The position numbers were made by a program, and so were the translations under genes. A stretch of 64,000 nt of DNA, from NCBI RefSeq assembly GCF_047308265.1, contig NZ_JBKQWY010000010.1, positions 1 through 64,000 on the forward strand, given 5' to 3'. Below, in pieces: positions 59,226-64,000 of the stretch (the stretch's first letter is position 1; the number at the start of each line of letters is the position of its first letter). This DNA is from Maricaulis sp047308265. GTDB taxonomy: Bacteria; Pseudomonadota; Alphaproteobacteria; Caulobacterales; Maricaulaceae. The notes below the pieces were generated by a model. The model searched no databases and had not been told where the DNA came from. It worked only from the letters and a program-made list of their open reading frames with translations.

Positions 59226-61892
59226 TCAGTCCCGGAACGCCCGCGAATGTGCCGGTCCAAGCAAGACCGCGTTCAGCAGCAACAGATCCAGACCATCGAT
59301 ATAGGCCCGGGTCGTGGGCGACTGGGTAAACGCCACCACATGGCCCGACCCCACCCGGTCCTGGACCACGAAGGGTTTGAGCGCGAGCTGTTCGGCATAC
59401 TCCGCCCACACATACCCGCCTGCCAGAAGATCGTCCGGAGCTGCAAAACGCAGTGCCGTCATGGCGTCATCCATGGGAACCGGCGCGTAGATGTCCGAGC
59501 CTGATGCCAGAGCGATGGAGCCATCCTCATAACCGGCGGACATCCAGGCATTGGGATTGGCGGTCACCCACACAAGCGCACCGGGCGAGGAATCCGGGAA
59601 GGCGTTGCGGGAGGCTTCGGCCTCGCGCACATCATCCATATCCTCCAGAACGGTCCCGGACACGATATCCTCGCTATTTGAACCTGTCGGCGTATCGGCC
59701 GCCCGCTCGCGGGACATAGGCATCAAGTCCACACCCTCGCTGGCCAGCCAGCGAGTTGCATTCCCCAGACCGACGAGGGTCCCCCCCTCTTCCACGAATT
59801 CACGCAAGGCCGCTGCGCCGCCACCGCCCAGGGAACGCGCATAGCTGCCCCGGCTTTCCGGCAGGACCACCACGTCATACCGGCTGAGATCTGCGCGAGC
59901 GAGTGTGCGAGCCCGGATGACGCCCACCGGCATGCCGTATCGCTGTTCGAGAATATAGCGTGTGGCGCCTGCTGAAGTGGGCGAGGTGCCATCACCCCAG
60001 ACCATGGCAATCTGACTGTCCACCAGCGGGCGGAAATGGCCGCTGCCCGGATTGGGACCATCCGAGGCCCAGCTGGACGACAGACCGGAAACACGGGCCT
60101 GGCTCTCCTCGGCCTTCCGGGACACGAGGAAGTCCAGAGAGCTGTCATTGGCATGACGCGGAATAATCACAGAACCACCGGGGTAACGTGTTCCCCCCAT
60201 CGTGAACGCGACCGGGCTGGTGCGCATCTCGACACCCTCCGCCGCAAGGGCCGCGACCAGGCGAGCCTGTCCGGCATCAGTCCAGGGCACGGCATAACCA
60301 TAGCTGGCTTCTCCGATCTCGGCACGGGCAGGCCAGGCGGTATCCTCTGCGATCAGTCGGGCATTCGCCAGTGCAGGCGCACGACGACATTCCGCCATGT
60401 CGACATCATTCATCAAAGGCAGAGACCAGGCCGTCACATCATAGAGTTCATGCCCCAGACCCGCATCGCGGCGGTGTTCCTGACGGGTGATGAAATCGCT
60501 CGGCAGATCTGTCGTGGCCTGCATCAGCGTGCGCGCCAGACGACCCGCGGGCTGATCATAGCGCACGACATAGGCCCCGTCCTGGAAACTGGCGCCACAC
60601 GCGCTGACAGCGCCAGGCGCATAGCTCACATCAATGCCCTGTGCAGCCAGATTCCGGGCCATGCGGTGCGCATTCCAGGGGTTGGACGCGACATCGAGCA
60701 TCATCGCCTGTGCATCAGATGTGTCCGGCCCCAGTCGGAATTCGAGATAGTTGCGGACAAAGTCTTCGCGGTTCTCGGCCACAGCCTGGATCGTCGACAG
60801 GCTGGAGACGAAATGGTGGGTGACGGCATCTCCATATGTCAAAACCGAGCCATTGACCCGGCGCCAAGCCAATCCGCGCGGCGACCCCTGTTCATAGGTC
60901 ATCGCGATAGCGCCCTGCAGGGTCGGCCACATATCGCCATACCCCGGATAGAAGGCGTCAAAGACCTCCCGCGTAAAATAATCATACCCGAACCGGTCGA
61001 ACCAGTGCGCGTGATTGTGACCGATGAGGTGCTGGGTTTCACGCTGGGTGGTTGTGATGTTCGGGTTGAAGGGCTCAGCAGACGGCGCGAAGAAGTAACT
61101 GCTATCGCCGCCCATCTCGTGCGCATCGACGACCACGACGGGCTGCCAGTCCTGCAGCGCCGCCACACGCCCGACAGTTTCCGGCTGGGTTCGTGCAAAC
61201 CAGTCTCGGTTCATGTCGAACAAATAATGATTGAAGCGCCCGCCTGGCCAGTTCTGGTCATGCTCGGCGGTATACCGATCATCATTGGCTTCAAGGCCGC
61301 GACTATCGTCAAAATTGGCCAAGAACCGGGCTCGCCCGTCCGGGTTCTGCACGGGATCGACGACCACGAGCGTATTGGCCAGAATAGACTCAACCATCGG
61401 GTCGTTCTGAGCGGCCAACAGGTGATACGCGGTCCACAATCCAGCATCCGTCGACGAGATTTCATCGCCGTGAACGCCATAGGACAGCCAGACGACGGGT
61501 GGCAGTTCAGCGATCAGCGCGTCGCGCTCCGCCGTAGTCAAATCGCGCGGGTCGCCCAAGCGGGCGTATTGGGTCTTGAGCCCATCGAGATCAGCCAGAC
61601 GCTCTGCTGTACCGATGACCGCATAGACCAGCGGGCGATCTTGCCAGCTGCGGGCATATTCGATCACCTTGATCCGGTCCGGTGCCGCCGCTTCCAGCGC
61701 ATAGAGATACTCCACTGCGTCGACGGGTGCGGTAATCTCGGCGCCGAACTCATGCCCTTCCACCTCGCTGAGATGCGGAATGGTGCTGTCATAGGCGTTC
61801 CCGAACGGCGCAGATTGCGCCAGTCCTGTTCCTGCAGGGCCAGCGATTATTAGGCTGGCGGCCAGAAGCGCAGATTTCAAACGTGTCATCAT
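59226..61892 (-). CDS. Secreted M14-type zinc carboxypeptidase, large
   Basis: An 888-residue exported peptidase. The signal peptide (MTRLKSALLAASLIIAGPA) ends near LAQ. The M14 core shows the HxxE zinc pair in SYGVHGDEISSTDAG (His141, Glu144), VDPVQNPDGRARF, FDMNRDWFARTQPE and the third zinc ligand in VVVDAHEMGGD (His258). A likely catalytic Glu region is TYEQGSPRGLAWRR. After about residue 370 comes a long extra module of roughly 500 residues (NGWTV-type regions are absent; VVLPESRGSYARSLGGGGAA looks like a glutamine-amidotransferase/GATase-like fold). Start: ATG 61892 or the adjacent ATG 61889, with GGGGAG upstream. It follows the metallo-beta-lactamase gene by 40 bases and is probably co-transcribed with it. 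Confidence 0.87.
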   Translation of the reverse strand: MMTRLKSALLAASLIIAGPAGTGLAQSAPFGNAYDSTIPHLSEVEGHEFGAEITAPVDAVEYLYALEAAAPDRIKVIEYARSWQDRPLVYAVIGTAERLADLDGLKTQYARLGDPRDLTTAERDALIAELPPVVWLSYGVHGDEISSTDAGLWTAYHLLAAQNDPMVESILANTLVVVDPVQNPDGRARFLANFDDSRGLEANDDRYTAEHDQNWPGGRFNHYLFDMNRDWFARTQPETVGRVAALQDWQPVVVVDAHEMGGDSSYFFAPSAEPFNPNITTTQRETQHLIGHNHAHWFDRFGYDYFTREVFDAFYPGYGDMWPTLQGAIAMTYEQGSPRGLAWRRVNGSVLTYGDAVTHHFVSSLSTIQAVAENREDFVRNYLEFRLGPDTSDAQAMMLDVASNPWNAHRMARNLAAQGIDVSYAPGAVSACGASFQDGAYVVRYDQPAGRLARTLMQATTDLPSDFITRQEHRRDAGLGHELYDVTAWSLPLMNDVDMAECRRAPALANARLIAEDTAWPARAEIGEASYGYAVPWTDAGQARLVAALAAEGVEMRTSPVAFTMGGTRYPGGSVIIPRHANDSSLDFLVSRKAEESQARVSGLSSSWASDGPNPGSGHFRPLVDSQIAMVWGDGTSPTSAGATRYILEQRYGMPVGVIRARTLARADLSRYDVVVLPESRGSYARSLGGGGAAALREFVEEGGTLVGLGNATRWLASEGVDLMPMSRERAADTPTGSNSEDIVSGTVLEDMDDVREAEASRNAFPDSSPGALVWVTANPNAWMSAGYEDGSIALASGSDIYAPVPMDDAMTALRFAAPDDLLAGGYVWAEYAEQLALKPFVVQDRVGSGHVVAFTQSPTTRAYIDGLDLLLLNAVLLGPAHSRAFRD

Positions 61893-61932
61893 CGTCTCCC
61901 CGGATGTGAGCCAGCGGGTCGGCCGGGACCGG

Positions 61933-63960
61933 TCAAGGCGTCACAATCGCAAATTCTTCGTCAGGCTGTTCTAACAGGCCAAAAAAGCCCAGCAATTTTC
62001 CGCGATCACCTTCAATGGCAAACTCGCTTGACGCAATCATCTGAAGCAGGCCCGCCTCCTGCTGGATCAATCGCAGCCAGAAGTCCCGCGTGACCCGAAC
62101 CGTTGCATCCACCTCATCCGCCTCGACGAGCACCTGGGTGTGATGCATCACGCCGTTCACCACTTCGATCAGATGGATCTCATCGACGTCCGTGAACACG
62201 AAATTGAACCGCATGGCGCGATCCCCGGCACGTTCGGCATCCAGACGTGTCGCCATCGACATGAAAAACTGGTCCAACGGAATGGCGCTCAGAATATCTG
62301 TCGCCGCGGCTGTCGCATCCTGCCGGGCCACGCCCTCACGCAGTTCCAGGGCCGCACTGAGATAGACATCGCGCCAGGGACCACTTTCAGCCTGGTAGCC
62401 CATCTGTTCGTAACTGCGGGCCAAAAGATCCCGCGCGGCCTGGCTGTCAGGCTGTGCGAACACACCATGCTGCGCCAATTCCGCCGACCAGCGATAATGT
62501 CCCGCCTCAAAGCCGGACTGTGCAACTGTCAAGAGCGCGTCCAGACCACCAAACCCGTCCACATACAACTGTGCCGCTTCCGTGCGTGGCAAAGGGTCCA
62601 GGTGAGCGGGCACTGCGTCATACCAACCGAAATAGTATTGATACACCGCACGGGCATTGTGTTTCAGCGTGCCGTAATACCCGCGCACCGCAAAGGTTTG
62701 ATCCAGGCTTTCCGGCAAGCGCAGGGTTTCGGCAATCTCGTCCGGGCGCAGACCTTGTCCGGCCAGGCGCAAGGTCTGGTCATGGATGAATTTATACACA
62801 TCACGCTGGGCGATGAGATACGCATCAATCTCGTCTTCACCCCAGACTGGCCAGTGGTGGGAATTGAACACGACCTGGCTGCGCCCGCCATAGAGCTGAC
62901 GCGATTGTTCGATGGCCGACGACCAGGCAAGGGCACTGCGAACCTGGGCCCCGCGCAGGGTGTAGAGATTGTGCATAGTGCGGGACACGATTTCCGCACC
63001 GCACCAGGCCTGGAATTGCGGGAAATAGATGGTCATTTCCGCCGGCGCCTCGGTATGGGGCGTGTGCTGAAACTCCATCTCCACACCATCCACCACCAGC
63101 GTGGTTCCGGTCTCACTTATGCTGTGAGTCGGCGCATCAATGGTATGTGTTCCGATAGCTGGGTGTTGCCCCAGCCCGGATCCGACATGGCCTCGCGGTG
63201 TGCGGGGCAGGGCCATGCCATACATGTAACTCGCGCGGCGGGCCATGACCGTACCGGCCAATACATTCTCGCTCACCGACTCTTCCAGAAAATGCTCCGG
63301 AGCGATGAGCGCGACCTCGCCCGAGGCGATCTGCTCCGTCGACACCACGCCCGCCAGTCCACCAAAATGATCGATATGACTATGCGTCAGGATGACCGCC
63401 ACCACAGGACGGTCGCCCAGCTCCCGGTTCACCAGGTCCAGCGCCGCCCGGGCCGTCTCGACGGAGGTCAGCGGGTCGATCAGTATCCGTCCCGTCTCAC
63501 CCTCGATGATGGACATATTGGCCAGATCATACCCGCGAACCTGATAGATGCCGGGCACGACCTCGAACAGACCATGAATATTGGCCAGCTGGGATTGACG
63601 CCAAAGACTGGGGTTGACGCTGCTGGGCGCCTCCGCGTCGAGGAAAGCATAATCCGCCGGGCGCCAGACCGGCCGACCCTCCGCGGTGCGGATATCGAGA
63701 TCGGGGTCAGAGGCGATCAACCCGCGCAGGGCCAGTTCGAAATCCGCATCATCGGCCAGCAAGGCCTGCCACTTCGTCGACTGGTTCGCAGCGCGTGTCG
63801 CCGGTTCCGGCGCATGGAAACCATGAACATCGACGGAAACCTCATCCGTTGCGGTCGCGACCTCCTGCGGCGCGTCCGGGGAGCAGGCGACCAGCACACC
63901 GGCGACAAGGCAGGCCATAAAACAGCCGACCCGTCCGCCGCCCTTTGACTTCGCTCTCAT
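61933..63960 (-). CDS. Alkylsulfatase-like metallo-beta-lactamase lipoprotein
   Basis: A 675-residue lipoprotein of the SdsA1 / linear alkylsulfatase group, which removes sulfate from alkyl sulfates. The signal ends in a lipobox VLVAC (Cys26). The metal site is LTHSHIDHFGGL (His193, His195, Asp197, His198), with further ligands probably in LIAPEHFLEESVSENVLAG and VVFNSHHWPVWGEDE. A central dimerisation domain (about 395-520) and a C-terminal SCP2-like hydrophobic-binding domain (about 560-665, FNFVFTDVDEIHLIEVVNG) follow, as in SdsA1. ATG 63960 has GGGGAGG 5 bases upstream. It should act at the periplasmic side on sulfated surfactants or lipids. Confidence 0.88.
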   Translation of the reverse strand: MRAKSKGGGRVGCFMACLVAGVLVACSPDAPQEVATATDEVSVDVHGFHAPEPATRAANQSTKWQALLADDADFELALRGLIASDPDLDIRTAEGRPVWRPADYAFLDAEAPSSVNPSLWRQSQLANIHGLFEVVPGIYQVRGYDLANMSIIEGETGRILIDPLTSVETARAALDLVNRELGDRPVVAVILTHSHIDHFGGLAGVVSTEQIASGEVALIAPEHFLEESVSENVLAGTVMARRASYMYGMALPRTPRGHVGSGLGQHPAIGTHTIDAPTHSISETGTTLVVDGVEMEFQHTPHTEAPAEMTIYFPQFQAWCGAEIVSRTMHNLYTLRGAQVRSALAWSSAIEQSRQLYGGRSQVVFNSHHWPVWGEDEIDAYLIAQRDVYKFIHDQTLRLAGQGLRPDEIAETLRLPESLDQTFAVRGYYGTLKHNARAVYQYYFGWYDAVPAHLDPLPRTEAAQLYVDGFGGLDALLTVAQSGFEAGHYRWSAELAQHGVFAQPDSQAARDLLARSYEQMGYQAESGPWRDVYLSAALELREGVARQDATAAATDILSAIPLDQFFMSMATRLDAERAGDRAMRFNFVFTDVDEIHLIEVVNGVMHHTQVLVEADEVDATVRVTRDFWLRLIQQEAGLLQMIASSEFAIEGDRGKLLGFFGLLEQPDEEFAIVTP

Positions 63961-64000
63961 CTCAACCTCCCCTGTGTTTTGTCTTTATCGTCGTGTTTGT

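Noticed and set aside
60036..63948. Two plus-strand open frames of about 600 codons each (60036-61853, 62140-63948)
   Set aside because: Both are antisense to the M14 peptidase and the metallo-beta-lactamase genes, which carry intact metal-binding motifs and signal peptides.
1..64000. tRNA, rRNA, insertion sequence, prophage, CRISPR or toxin-antitoxin loci
   Set aside because: I read both strands for cloverleaf-like ends, transposase or integrase motifs and regular repeat-spacer patterns and saw none; a dedicated search could still find a small RNA.

Overview
This window is a dense, high-GC (about 60 % by eye) alphaproteobacterial chromosome segment with no tRNA, rRNA, insertion sequence, prophage or CRISPR that I can see. 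The content fits a marine, prosthecate-type heterotroph of the Caulobacterales/Maricaulales group (Maricaulis, Oceanicaulis, Hyphomonas-like). The strongest pointers are a vertebrate-like bifunctional N-acetylglutamate synthase/kinase next to an N-acetylornithine carbamoyltransferase (an arrangement known from Maricaulis and Xanthomonas), an Oar-type TonB-dependent receptor, a SAM-II riboswitch in front of metX/metB, and alphaproteobacterial cys operon markers (DUF2849, DUF934). The genus is an inference.

Layout. 1-1002 is the 5' end of a beta-helix lipoprotein gene on the minus strand that runs off the left edge. 1571-4118 is a polyamine operon (ornithine decarboxylase, speD, speE) behind a long leader. 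4232-5831 holds a MarC-type membrane protein and two small envelope proteins. 5844-8905 (minus) is an agmatine-to-putrescine operon (aguA, a serine hydrolase, aguB). 9001-12393 (minus) is a 1130-residue Oar-like receptor. 12705-14369 is an ArnT/PMT-like glycosyltransferase. 14308-17584 (minus) is an arginine operon using acetylated intermediates. 17788-19199 is kdsB plus a histidine phosphatase. 19232-23412 holds a hydrolase/MFS pair and a secreted M28 peptidase. 23493-27554 is a cluster of four related XRE-type regulators around a PiT-like permease. 27551-32228 (minus) is a 2-oxoglutarate:ferredoxin oxidoreductase operon with its own FAD/Fe-S module. 32572-33828 is proA. 33864-41310 is a LysR regulator divergent from a sulfate assimilation operon (cysG, DUF2849, cysI, a DUF934-CysH fusion, cysK, fpr). 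41329-43679 is a SAM-controlled methionine operon. 43737-46705 makes LPS core heptose. 46702-49247 has glpK and a lysophospholipase-like hydrolase. 49398-54151 is an RND efflux pair plus a DUF1330 protein. 54161-59184 has a hybrid histidine kinase, an unrecognised 405-residue protein and an ABC-F ATPase. 59226-63960 (minus) encodes a large secreted M14-type peptidase and an alkylsulfatase-like metallo-beta-lactamase lipoprotein.

How the genes work together. Two routes to putrescine (from ornithine and from agmatine) feed speD/speE for spermidine. The sulfate operon delivers sulfide and cysteine, which MetB uses with the homoserine ester made by MetX; its last gene, a ferredoxin-NADP reductase, can supply electrons to the sulfite reductase. 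KdsB, HldE, GmhB and HldD all make LPS inner-core sugars. Several secreted peptidases, lipoproteins and the Oar receptor suggest scavenging of polymers and peptides.

Most of the window is ordinary core metabolism. The parts most worth attention are the four-member XRE/PAS-like regulator cluster, the ornithine decarboxylase leader with two overlapping small open frames, the three-gene KOR operon with repeated TGACC/GGTCA palindromes, the DUF934-CysH fusion, and the doubly controlled met promoter.
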